The translations under genes were made by a program, and so were the position numbers. From Leisingera methylohalidivorans DSM 14336 (GTDB taxonomy: Bacteria > Pseudomonadota > Alphaproteobacteria > Rhodobacterales > Rhodobacteraceae), in assembly GCF_000511355.1 (NCBI RefSeq), contig NC_023135.1, positions 2,072,371 through 2,136,370 on the forward strand: a DNA stretch of 64,000 bases, read 5' to 3'. Shown here in pieces: positions 35,917 through 43,245 of the stretch (positions are counted from its first letter, which is position 1; every line of letters starts with the position of its first letter). The notes below the pieces were generated by a model that made no database searches, was not told where the DNA came from, and saw nothing but the letters and a program-made list of their open reading frames with translations.

Positions 35917-36005
35917 GTTAAATCTTTTCTCCAGCAAATCTTGCCGCCTGAATTGCACCTTCATATATAATGCCTTGAGCTGCAACACGGCATTGGAGAG
36001 ACCGC

Positions 36006-36329
36006 ATGAACCTGCCCCCGAAAGTCACCGACCGCGCCTTTGCCCGGCTGGCCGAGATTGGCGCCGCGGACCAGGGCCAGGCGCTGCGCGTCGCGGTCGA
36101 AGGCGGCGGCTGCTCGGGCTTTCAGTACGAGATCGCCCTGGACGCGCCCAAGACGGACGATCTGGTGCTCGAAGGCCAGGGCGAAAAGGTGGTGGTGGAC
36201 GAGGTCTCGCTGCCCTTCCTGGAAAACGCCGTGATTGATTTCACCGAAGAGCTGATCGGCGCGCGGTTCACCATCGAGAACCCCAACGCCACCTCCAGCT
36301 GCGGCTGCGGCACTTCGTTTTCAATGTAA
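36006..36329 (+). CDS. erpA: A-type iron-sulfur cluster carrier ErpA/IscA
   Basis: A 107-residue HesB/IscA-like protein that carries Fe-S clusters to apoproteins. The three conserved cysteines are present in GGCSGFQYEI and SSCGCGTSFSM. LENAVIDFTEELIGARFTIENPNA is the family wording. The ATG at 36006 follows a weak GAGAG about five bases upstream. ErpA, IscA and SufA are hard to separate by sequence; I favour ErpA because it stands alone beside dgt, an arrangement common in alphaproteobacteria. Confidence 0.9.
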   Translation: MNLPPKVTDRAFARLAEIGAADQGQALRVAVEGGGCSGFQYEIALDAPKTDDLVLEGQGEKVVVDEVSLPFLENAVIDFTEELIGARFTIENPNATSSCGCGTSFSM

Positions 36330-36422
36330 CCCGGCTTCCAGTCCGGCTGACCCTGCGCCCGGTCCGGGCCGCGCATGCCGCCAACGCGCATTTAACGATG
36401 CCGCCTTGCCGTCAGGCAAGGC

Positions 36423-36454
36423 AGCGCCCGCCCTCATCTTAAGGGGCGGGCGCT
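36423..36454. terminator. Hairpin between convergent erpA and DMT transporter genes
   Basis: A perfect 11-bp stem: AGCGCCCGCCC (36423-36433) and GGGCGGGCGCT (36444-36454), 10-base loop. It may end transcription from both sides, including the FSSGS-repeat operon. Confidence 0.55.
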
Positions 36455-36503
36455 TCGCTCCCCTGGCGGGGCGCAAATGTTCAGCCGCAATGCGGATCCG
36501 GCG

Positions 36504-37421
36504 CTAGGGATCGGTCTGCAGCCGCCCCGAACTGCGCAGCCGGGGCATCGCCGGGGCAAACTGATCCCAGACCAGATACAGCCCCGAGGCAATCACGACG
36601 GCGCCGCCGATATAGGTTGAGGCCGGCGGGAACTCCCCGAAAAAAACCGAGCCGATAACCGCCATCCAGATGAACTGCAGGTTCATCAGCGGCGTCACCG
36701 CATAGGAAACCAACAGCCGCAGCGCCACCACCAGCAGCCAGCGCGCGCCGAACAGCAGCAAGGCATAGGCAGCAGCCCAGGCCACATCCGCAATCGGCAT
36801 CGGCACCCAGACAAAGGGCAAGAACAGCAGCATCGCCCCGCACAGCGTCAGGTTGGGATAAAAGACCTGGGCCAGCGCATTGCTTTCATAGCGGCCGATA
36901 AACCGTGCCAGGGTCATGGAAAATGTGCCGGACACCACCGCGCAGAAGGCAATGATATGACCCCAGGAGGAATGCGCGTCCTCATTGCCATGCGGCAGCA
37001 GGAACAGCACGCCGCAGAACCCCGCAGCCAGCGCAACCCAGGCCGCCGGGCGCACCGGCTCCTTCAGTACCGCGCCGGACATTGCACCCGCCAGCAGCGG
37101 CATCAGGCCGATGAACACAAACACCTCGGCAAAGGGCAGCAGCCGGAACGCATAGAAGAAACAGACCGCGGCGATCAGCGCTGCCACCGACCTCAAAGCC
37201 ATCGCCCGCGGGCAACAGGTGCGGAACCCGCCGCGCAGGGAGGGAACGCGGTCCGCCAGCAGGCAGAAGCCCGCCACCATGGCGCCCGACAGCGCATAAA
37301 GTTGCGCCGCCGCATATTGCCCCGCCAGCAGTTTGGTGATCCCGTCCGCCGAGGCGATCAGCCCGGTGTAGGCCAGCACCAGAAGCGCGCCGCCCAGGGC
37401 CTGATTGCCGGGGCAGCCCAT
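36504..37421 (-). CDS. DMT superfamily (EamA-type) transporter of the FSSGS-repeat operon
   Basis: A 305-residue membrane protein with about ten hydrophobic segments in two five-helix halves, the EamA pattern (LIASADGITKLLAGQY, FAEVFVFIGLMPLLAGAMSGAVLKEPV, NLQFIWMAVIGSVFFGEFPPASTYIGGAVVIASGL). The ATG at 37421 shares its first base with the TGA of the upstream gene (TGATG), so it is translationally coupled to the 353-residue protein and belongs to the same transcript as the repeat protein. A GTG at 37424 is an alternative start. DMT proteins move small metabolites such as amino acids and nucleosides; export of a peptide would be unusual for the family, so a precursor or product role is open. 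Confidence 0.85.
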   Translation of the reverse strand: MGCPGNQALGGALLVLAYTGLIASADGITKLLAGQYAAAQLYALSGAMVAGFCLLADRVPSLRGGFRTCCPRAMALRSVAALIAAVCFFYAFRLLPFAEVFVFIGLMPLLAGAMSGAVLKEPVRPAAWVALAAGFCGVLFLLPHGNEDAHSSWGHIIAFCAVVSGTFSMTLARFIGRYESNALAQVFYPNLTLCGAMLLFLPFVWVPMPIADVAWAAAYALLLFGARWLLVVALRLLVSYAVTPLMNLQFIWMAVIGSVFFGEFPPASTYIGGAVVIASGLYLVWDQFAPAMPRLRSSGRLQTDP

Positions 37422-38482
37422 CACGCCGCCCCGGCGCTGCCCGCCCGGGCAAAACCTTCGAAAAATCCGCCGAACCGTGCACAGCTGCGCTCCGCTGCAG
37501 TGAGCAGCCCGTGTTCTTCTTCGCTCAGGACGGCCTCAGCGCGCGCCTTCACCGCGCTCCAGCTCGTCCGCGCCATCCCGGCGTGGAAAACGGCTTCAGA
37601 CAGGCGCCTCAAGATACTTCCTCCCTGCTGCGCCGACACATGCATCCCGCCCATCGGGACCGCCTGCCGGAAGGCCGGACGGCCGGACAGCAGCATCAGC
37701 CAATTCACCACAAAATACTCGTGATACGCATCATGATGTCCAATAAATTCTCCCTTAGCGAGCATAAAGGCAGAAACCTGCCGGTCGAGCCAAGCCTCCC
37801 AGGCGGCGGGCGGCTGCCCGCCGGCAAAGCGCAGCGCGATGCAGATTTCTGCCAGCAGGTCGGCATTCTGATCGAGAAAAGCCACCAGGCCGGCAAATTC
37901 CAGACTGGTGAACGCCGCTTCCGGCAGGTCCGGATCGCGGCGGCCGTACTCGGACAGGTAAAAGACGATGTGGGTCAGCTCATAAGCGGCTTTTTTATTC
38001 GGAATGGCAAAGGTCTGCGGATTTGAAATGAAACCGCGCAGCCGGTCGTCCAGCCCGTCATCCCGCAGATCCACCCCGCGCCGCGCCAATAGCCGCCGCG
38101 CCTCGGCGCGCTGCAGATCCGACAGCTCGGCCTGCGCCAGCCCCTGCTCCGACACCCAGCCGGCCAGATGCGCACCGGTCTGCCCCGGCAGGCCCAGGTC
38201 CTCCAGATCCAGGCAGATCGACAGGATAAAGCGGTAATACTGCCGGAAGAAGCTGAGATGACGCGCCGCCCCCTGGTAGAACGGCTGCAAGGGCTGCAGG
38301 GCGATTGCGGCAACATCCGCCCCGGTGCATTCCAGAATATTCAGCAGCTCGGCGTTCTCCTTGAGCCAGAACACGTCCTCCTGGCTGCGCCGGTGCCTTG
38401 CAAAACCGGCAATCAGCGCCTCTTGCGCAGCGGCCCGGGACTGGCGGGCGGCTGGGGAGAAAAACGGAATAATCTGGGCCAT
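37421..38482 (-). CDS. Unrecognised 353-residue protein of the FSSGS-repeat operon
   Basis: I do not recognise this protein. It is mostly predicted helical, with no signal peptide or clear membrane segment. Notable parts are ENAELLNILECTGADVAAIALQPLQPFYQGAARHL, DLRDDGLDDRLRGFISNPQTF and a His-rich segment FIGHHDAYHEYFVVNWLMLLSGRPAF, which could hold a metal. The start at 38482 (MAQIIPFFSPAARQS) has GAGG five bases upstream. It lies 96 bases after the repeat-protein gene and overlaps the transporter gene start. Its position between a candidate precursor and a transporter suggests it processes, modifies or binds the repeat peptide, but no catalytic motif can be named. Confidence 0.8.
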   Translation of the reverse strand: MAQIIPFFSPAARQSRAAAQEALIAGFARHRRSQEDVFWLKENAELLNILECTGADVAAIALQPLQPFYQGAARHLSFFRQYYRFILSICLDLEDLGLPGQTGAHLAGWVSEQGLAQAELSDLQRAEARRLLARRGVDLRDDGLDDRLRGFISNPQTFAIPNKKAAYELTHIVFYLSEYGRRDPDLPEAAFTSLEFAGLVAFLDQNADLLAEICIALRFAGGQPPAAWEAWLDRQVSAFMLAKGEFIGHHDAYHEYFVVNWLMLLSGRPAFRQAVPMGGMHVSAQQGGSILRRLSEAVFHAGMARTSWSAVKARAEAVLSEEEHGLLTAAERSCARFGGFFEGFARAGSAGAA

Positions 38483-38516
38483 GGGAACCTCGTTCGGACA
38501 GATGCGGCGCGAGACC

Positions 38517-38539
38517 GGCGGCCCCGGTGCAGGGCCGCC
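38517..38539 (-). promoter_or_regulatory. Intercistronic hairpin between repeat gene and downstream gene
   Basis: A perfect 8-bp stem (GGCGGCCC at 38517-38524, GGGCCGCC at 38532-38539) with a 7-base loop in the 96-base gap. It has no U tract, so it may stabilise the upstream mRNA segment or attenuate rather than fully terminate, favouring higher expression of the repeat protein. Confidence 0.4.
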
Positions 38540-38578
38540 CAGGGACAGGAGCCGGAACAAAGCCCGGCCCCGTCCGGA

Positions 38579-39121
38579 TCAGCTGCCCGAGGAGAACAGC
38601 CGGGTGGCATCGCCCGCGCTGACCCGCGCCGCGGTTGCAGGGGCAGAGCCGGAGGAGAACAGATGCGTCCCCTCGCCCGCGCCCGCCTTTGCCGTTGCGG
38701 CCGGGGCCGAGCCGGAAGAGAACATCTCCGTCAGATCACCGGACGCAACCTCAGAGTGTTCAGCGGGAGCAGAACCGGAGGAAAACATCTGCACCAGATC
38801 GCCTGTCCGGCTGCCGGACTGCGCCGCGGGGGCCGAGCCCGAGGAGAACATTTCCACCAGGTCGCCCGCTGCGGTTTCACCGCGTGCCGACGGCGCCGAG
38901 CCGCTGGAGAATAAACCGGTTTCACCGCCTGCCCAGCTTTCGGCTGCCTGCGGCATGGAGCCGGAAGAAAACAGCGACACGCCCTCCCCCGCGCTCAGGC
39001 CGGCCATGCACTCCGGCGCCGATCCGGAGGAAAACATCCCTGCCGCATCGCCCTCGAACAGGCTGGAACCTGCGGCCGGGCGGCTTGCGTGGATGGTCTG
39101 GATTTTATGCTGAGCAGTCAT
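38579..39121 (-). CDS. FSSGS-repeat protein, candidate multi-core peptide precursor
   Basis: A 180-residue protein with a 28-residue N-terminal segment (MTAQHKIQTIHASRPAAGSS followed by LFEGDAAG) and eight copies of (M/L)FSSGS, seven of them continuing (A/M)P and about 13 variable residues. The period is 21 residues (one unit is 20). The residues before each copy follow a G(D/E)xxx pattern, and the last codon of the gene is the Ser of the eighth FSSGS, so the array ends exactly on the motif. There is no Sec signal peptide. Only one Cys occurs in the array. The start at 39121 is favoured by GGGG about eight bases upstream; an in-frame ATG at 39133 is possible. I do not know a function; leader plus repeated cores next to a transporter resembles a ribosomally made peptide precursor. 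Confidence 0.8.
   Translation of the reverse strand: MTAQHKIQTIHASRPAAGSSLFEGDAAGMFSSGSAPECMAGLSAGEGVSLFSSGSMPQAAESWAGGETGLFSSGSAPSARGETAAGDLVEMFSSGSAPAAQSGSRTGDLVQMFSSGSAPAEHSEVASGDLTEMFSSGSAPAATAKAGAGEGTHLFSSGSAPATAARVSAGDATRLFSSGS
38582..39037 (-). repeat. Tandem 63-bp coding repeats (FSSGS units)
   Basis: Eight units, period 63 bp (one of 60 bp), in frame, with conserved codons for the FSSGS core and variable spacer codons. The strict conservation of the core at protein level, together with the drift of the spacers, indicates selection on the motif rather than recent simple amplification. Confidence 0.9.
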
Positions 39122-39481
39122 CTGGAACCCCATTCGTTAAAGACAAAAGGCTCCTCAACGCTGGCACGGCCATCGTGCAGCGCAAACAGAAAATGCAATT
39201 TCACATTGTATTTTCTAGCGGGGACTACATTAACTTCAACCCGCTATTTTTTGCGCAATTTCAATTATTTCAACTCATCCACAGCTTATGCACCGCGTTA
39301 TTCACACGCATATTATTGCAAAATAAAGAAACTCAACCTGAGGGGTACTTTTCACCTGTGCAAAACAGAGGTGATTCGCCGTGCCGTCAGTGATTCGCGA
39401 ACTCCGCTTCGGGCTTGCCCCGGGGTGCTGATTCAGCGATAGATCAGCCTCGAATAAAGCAATCTGCGCCGGAGGCAAGCC
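39122..39481. promoter_or_regulatory. AT-rich divergent intergenic region upstream of the FSSGS operon
   Basis: A 360-base region that is clearly more AT-rich than its surroundings, between the repeat operon (minus) and xth (plus). On the minus strand TTAATG (39228-39233) and TACAAT (39205-39210), 17 bases apart, could be a -35/-10 pair 84 bases before the repeat gene. A palindromic TTGCGCAA lies at about 39251. TCATCCACA (39275) and TTATTCACA (39298) each differ by one base from the DnaA box. GTGATTCGC occurs twice on the xth side, near 39371 and 39400. No gene is seen. Confidence 0.45.
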
Positions 39482-40288
39482 ATGAAAATCGCCACATTTA
39501 ATATCAATGGCATCAAGGCCCGGGCCAAGGCGCTGCCGGACTGGCTGGATGAGGCCCAGCCCGACGTGGCGGTGCTGCAGGAGATCAAATCGGTCGATGA
39601 GGCGTTTCCGCGCGAAATGCTCGAAGAGCGCGGCTACAATGTCGAAACCCACGGCCAGAAAAGCTTTAACGGCGTGGCGATCCTGTCAAAGCTGCCGCTG
39701 GAGGATGTGCGCCGCGGGTTGCCCGGCGATGACAGCGACGAACAGGCGCGCTGGATTGAGGCGACGGTGGTCGGCAAGCAGGCGATCCGCATCTGCGGTC
39801 TCTATCTGCCCAACGGCAACCCGGTTGAGCTGGAGGCGGACGGCCGCCCGGCGGCGGGCGGTAAATATGCCTATAAGCTGGCCTGGATGGAGCGGCTGAA
39901 GACGCGGGCGCAACAGCTGATGGACAGCGAGATGCCGGCGCTGATGGCGGGCGACTACAACATCATTCCGCAGGCCGAAGACGCCAAGCGGCCCGAAGCC
40001 TGGCTGGAGGACGCGCTGTTCCGCCCGGAAAGCCGGGCCGCGTTTCAGCGGATTGTGAACCTCGGCTTTACCGAGGCGTTCCGGGCCCGGCACCAGGGAC
40101 CGGGGCACTATTCCTTCTGGGATTATCAGGCCGGCGCGTGGAACCGTGATGACGGCATCCGCATCGACCATTTCCTGCTGACGCCGCAGGCCGCCGACCT
40201 GTTGCGCGACTGCCAGATCGACAAGGACGTGCGCGGACGCGAAAAACCCTCGGACCACGTGCCGGTCTGGGTGGATCTGGACATCTGA
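39482..40288 (+). CDS. xth: Exodeoxyribonuclease III
   Basis: A 268-residue EEP-fold AP endonuclease/3'-5' exonuclease acting in base excision repair. Order of motifs: MKIATFNINGIKARAKALPDWL, VAVLQEIKSVDEAFP (catalytic Glu), ICGLYLPNGNPV, LMAGDYNIIPQAEDAKRP (Asp/Asn pair), GHYSFWDYQAGAWNRDDGIRIDHFLLTP and the C-terminal KPSDHVPVWVDLDI with the catalytic His. The length is normal. GGAGG about seven bases upstream supports the ATG at 39482. Confidence 0.96.
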   Translation: MKIATFNINGIKARAKALPDWLDEAQPDVAVLQEIKSVDEAFPREMLEERGYNVETHGQKSFNGVAILSKLPLEDVRRGLPGDDSDEQARWIEATVVGKQAIRICGLYLPNGNPVELEADGRPAAGGKYAYKLAWMERLKTRAQQLMDSEMPALMAGDYNIIPQAEDAKRPEAWLEDALFRPESRAAFQRIVNLGFTEAFRARHQGPGHYSFWDYQAGAWNRDDGIRIDHFLLTPQAADLLRDCQIDKDVRGREKPSDHVPVWVDLDI

Positions 40289-40296
40289 CACCCAGC

Positions 40297-40381
40297 GCCG
40301 CCCGCGCCGCGCCTCAGCGCGGCGCCCGGCCCAACAGGGCCCGGGTCATCTCCGATGCACCGGGACGGGGCGGGAGCCCGC
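40297..40381. repeat. REP-like intergenic element, copy 3
   Basis: A GC stem of the GCGCCGCGC...GCGCGGCGC kind runs into CCGGCCCAACAGG, and about 40 bases on into CACCGGGACGGGGCGGGAG. It lies between convergent xth and the FAD monooxygenase gene. Confidence 0.45.
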
Positions 40382-40394
40382 CGCCTGCGCTGCC

Positions 40395-41561
40395 TCAGGC
40401 GGTGACGTCGTGGCGGTAGATCCAGTCGAACTGGCTGACCATCTTGCCCGGTGCCAAGCGGCCGCCCAGCCTCAGAACCTGATGCGCAGGCCAGCTGAGC
40501 GGTGCGCGCAGGTGATATTTCCAGGCGTTTTTACTGGCGGCCTGCACCACGTTTTCCGCCCGCTCCCGGCGGCGGGATTGATAGCGTGCCAGGCCGCGCG
40601 CGACATCCGGCGCCTCCCGCAGGGACCGGGCCAGCACCCAGGCATCCTCCAGCGCAAGATTGGCGCCCTGGGCCATGAACGGCAGCGTCGGATGCGCGGC
40701 ATCACCCAAAATCGCGGTATTTTCGCCGTGCCAGCCGGCCGCCACCGGATGCCGGAACAGCCCCCACAGCAGCACATCCTCCACTGCCTCCAGCAGCGCC
40801 GCGGCCGTGCCGCCGAAGCGGGAGAAGGCGGCGCGCAGATTGGCGGGGTCGTCCTTGACGTTCCAGCCCTCTTCGGCCCAGGCGCGGCGCTCCTGCACTG
40901 CGACCAGATTCATCAGGCTGCCGTCGCGCAAGGGATACGCCACCAGATGCCGCCCCGGCCCCATGAATACCTGCGCCTCCGCGGGCAGGTTCAGATGGTT
41001 GGGCACGGTGGCGCGCCAGGCGACCTGGCCGGTGAAGACGGGCGTGCGCGCGCCGTTCAGCGCCACCCGGGTTTTCGAGTGCAGCCCGTCGGCGCCCACC
41101 ACCAGATCGCTGCCGCATTGGGCGCCGTTGCAGAGGCGCACGACCGGCTGCGGGCCGGGCACGACCCGCTCGGCCTTTTGCAGCAGCCGCACCTGCACGC
41201 CTTCGCGGCGGGCGGCGCCGGCCAGGATGCCGACCAGGTCGGAGCGGTGCACGAAGTAATAGCGCAGGCCCGCGGCATGTTCATCAAGATCCAGCCGCAA
41301 TACCTGGCCGCCGCGGCGGTGGCCGCGCAGCACCACGGCGCGGGCCCGCTGCGAACACCAGGCAAGGTCATCGGCCAGCCCCAGCGCCTTCAGCACGGCA
41401 ACGCCGTTGGGAGTGATCTGCAGGCCTGCGCCCACTTCGGAGATCGCCTCGGCCTGCTCCAGCACAGTCACCGATGCGCCAAAGCGGCGCAGCGCCAGCG
41501 CTGCGGTCAAGCCGCCGATCCCGGCGCCGATGACAGTTATTTTCAGGCCTCTGAGTTCCAT
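40395..41561 (-). CDS. FAD-dependent aromatic monooxygenase (salicylate hydroxylase-like)
   Basis: A 388-residue class A flavoprotein monooxygenase. The dinucleotide-binding site is ITVIGAGIGGLTAALALRRFGASVTVLEQ, followed by the DG motif region GSDLVVGADGLHSKTRVAL and the second FAD motif GDAAHPTLPFMAQGANLALEDAWVLARSL. The pattern fits the salicylate hydroxylase/6-hydroxynicotinate monooxygenase group, so an aromatic acid is the likely substrate, but none is proved. The ATG at 41561 (MELRGLKITVIGAG) follows CAGGAG closely; the frame to 41615 overlaps the dksA terminator and is not used. Divergence from other catabolic genes suggests a solitary role. Confidence 0.88.
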   Translation of the reverse strand: MELRGLKITVIGAGIGGLTAALALRRFGASVTVLEQAEAISEVGAGLQITPNGVAVLKALGLADDLAWCSQRARAVVLRGHRRGGQVLRLDLDEHAAGLRYYFVHRSDLVGILAGAARREGVQVRLLQKAERVVPGPQPVVRLCNGAQCGSDLVVGADGLHSKTRVALNGARTPVFTGQVAWRATVPNHLNLPAEAQVFMGPGRHLVAYPLRDGSLMNLVAVQERRAWAEEGWNVKDDPANLRAAFSRFGGTAAALLEAVEDVLLWGLFRHPVAAGWHGENTAILGDAAHPTLPFMAQGANLALEDAWVLARSLREAPDVARGLARYQSRRRERAENVVQAASKNAWKYHLRAPLSWPAHQVLRLGGRLAPGKMVSQFDWIYRHDVTA

Positions 41562-41598
41562 GAGCTCCTGCAGATTCTCCGCCCGCTCCCAATGAAAC

Positions 41599-41628
41599 AA
41601 AAAACGCCGGAGCAAAAGACCCCGGCGT
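41599..41628 (-). terminator. Rho-independent terminator of dksA
   Basis: On the minus strand: ACGCCGG (41628-41622 read in reverse complement) pairs with CCGGCGT at 41610-41604, followed by TTTTTTG. Lies 35 bases after the dksA stop. Confidence 0.8.
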
Positions 41629-41663
41629 CATCTAATTTTCGGTTTGCCCGCCTCAGCCGGCCG

Positions 41664-42086
41664 TCAGTCGTCGCGGTGGACTTTTTCGCGGCGCTCGTGG
41701 CGCTCCTGCGCTTCCAGGCTCATGGTGGCGATCGGACGCGCGTCAAGGCGCTTCAGCGAGATCGGATCACCGGTCACTTCGCAGTAACCGTATTCGCCTT
41801 CGCCGATGCGGCGCAGGGCCGAGTCGATCTTGGCGACCAGCTTGCGCTGGCGGTCGCGGGTGCGCAGTTCCAGCGCGCGGTCGGTTTCTTCGCTGGCACG
41901 GTCGGCAACATCCGGTATGTTGCGGGTGTTGTCCTGCAGCCCTTCGATGGTATCGCGGCTGTCGGACAGCAGATCTTGTTTCCATTCCAATAGTTTGCGT
42001 CGGAAATACTCAAGCTGCCGGTCGTTCATGAACGGCTCATCTTCAGCCGGTCTGTAGTCGTCCGGCAGAAACACCTCTTGCTTCAT
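41664..42086 (-). CDS. dksA: RNA polymerase-binding transcription factor DksA
   Basis: A 140-residue DksA. It inserts a coiled-coil into the RNA polymerase secondary channel and acts with ppGpp in the stringent response. The coiled coil spans about residues 25-95 (QLEYFRRKLLEWKQDLLSDSRDTIEGLQ to ETDRALELRTRDRQRKLVAKIDSALRRI), with DxxDxA-type tip residues NIPDVADRASEE. The zinc finger is degenerate: only one cysteine (GYCEVTGDPISLKRLDARPIAT) replaces the four of E. coli. This is known for Rhodobacter DksA, which still works. The ATG at 42086 (MKQEVFLPDDYRPAEDEPF) is preferred over upstream in-frame ATGs. Confidence 0.95.
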   Translation of the reverse strand: MKQEVFLPDDYRPAEDEPFMNDRQLEYFRRKLLEWKQDLLSDSRDTIEGLQDNTRNIPDVADRASEETDRALELRTRDRQRKLVAKIDSALRRIGEGEYGYCEVTGDPISLKRLDARPIATMSLEAQERHERREKVHRDD

Positions 42087-42273
42087 TTCGGCTCCTTCGG
42101 TCTGGCCCATAATGCTGGTCATAACTTGCACCTGAACATTTTGGCTCTCCCCTCTGCCGCAGCGTTTATCCCCATCAGAAGGGAATGTCACTACACAATA
42201 GTGGCGCCGTTTGGTTAAAACCGTGATAAGAACTTAGCGCCGCGGCACCGATCAGGACTGGAACAGGAAAGAT

Positions 42274-43113
42274 ATGCAATTTCAGGGCACTAAAGAATAT
42301 GTCGCAACGGATGATTTGAAAGTTGCGGTCAATGCGGCGGTCACGCTGGAGCGTCCGCTGCTGGTCAAGGGCGAGCCGGGCACCGGCAAAACCGAGCTGG
42401 CCAAACAGGTGGCCGGAGCCCTGGGGCTGCGGATGATCGAATGGAACGTGAAATCCACCACCCGCGCCCAGCAGGGACTGTATGAATATGACGCCGTCAG
42501 CCGGTTGCGCGACAGCCAGCTGGGCGATGCGCGCGTCAATGATGTGAAAAACTACATCAGGAAGGGCAAGCTGTGGGAAGCCTTTGAAGCCGGCGAAAAA
42601 GTCGTGCTGCTGATCGACGAGATCGACAAGGCCGATATCGAGTTCCCCAATGACCTGCTGCAGGAACTCGACAAGATGGAGTTCCACGTCTACGAGACCG
42701 GCGAGATGGTCAAGGCCAAGCACCGCCCGATCATGATCATCACCTCGAACAATGAAAAAGAGCTGCCGGACGCCTTTTTGCGGCGCTGTTTCTTTCACTA
42801 CATCCGCTTCCCGGATGCGCAGACGATGAAGAAAATCGTCGAGGTGCATCATCCCGGCATCAAGGACAGCCTGCTGACCGCCGCGCTGACCCAGTTCTAC
42901 GAGATCCGCGAGACCCAGGGCTTGAAGAAAAAGCCGTCGACCTCCGAGGTGATCGACTGGCTGAAGCTGCTGCTGGCCGAGGATCTGTCACCGGAGGACA
43001 TCGCGCGGGACGGCGCCGATGCGCTGCCCAAACTGCATGGGGCGCTGTTGAAGAACGAGCAGGACGTGCATCTGTTCGAACGGCTGGCCTTCATGGCGCG
43101 CGGACGCCGCTGA
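42274..43113 (+). CDS. MoxR-family AAA+ ATPase
   Basis: A 279-residue MoxR-type AAA+ chaperone. Walker A is GEPGTGKT (residues 33-40), Walker B is VVLLIDEIDKADIEFPNDLLQELDKMEFHV, followed by the sensor region MIITSNNEKELPDAFLRRCFFHYIRFPD. A C-terminal lid helix follows. MoxR proteins work with VWA-domain partners to assemble or activate protein complexes. Here the VWA gene lies at 44917, with a DUF2927 lipoprotein and a small membrane protein gene between them. Cofactor insertion of the CoxE/CoxD or NorQ type is possible. The ATG at 42274 follows AGGAAAG. Confidence 0.93.
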   Translation: MQFQGTKEYVATDDLKVAVNAAVTLERPLLVKGEPGTGKTELAKQVAGALGLRMIEWNVKSTTRAQQGLYEYDAVSRLRDSQLGDARVNDVKNYIRKGKLWEAFEAGEKVVLLIDEIDKADIEFPNDLLQELDKMEFHVYETGEMVKAKHRPIMIITSNNEKELPDAFLRRCFFHYIRFPDAQTMKKIVEVHHPGIKDSLLTAALTQFYEIRETQGLKKKPSTSEVIDWLKLLLAEDLSPEDIARDGADALPKLHGALLKNEQDVHLFERLAFMARGRR

Positions 43114-43245
43114 TCTGCTTTACGGCCGGGACAGGCAGGCGCGCGGCCTGGCGGCTGTCTGTTTCGCTTCAAATTGCTGCCGCATTCCCCTATCAGAGGA
43201 CACAGAACCGGGCAGCACAGCCCGGGCTGACAGGAGACTCCCCGA

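Noticed and set aside
38582..39037. CRISPR array reading of the regular repeats
   Set aside because: The repeats are coding, in frame, 63 bp long with similar spacers, and no cas genes are present.
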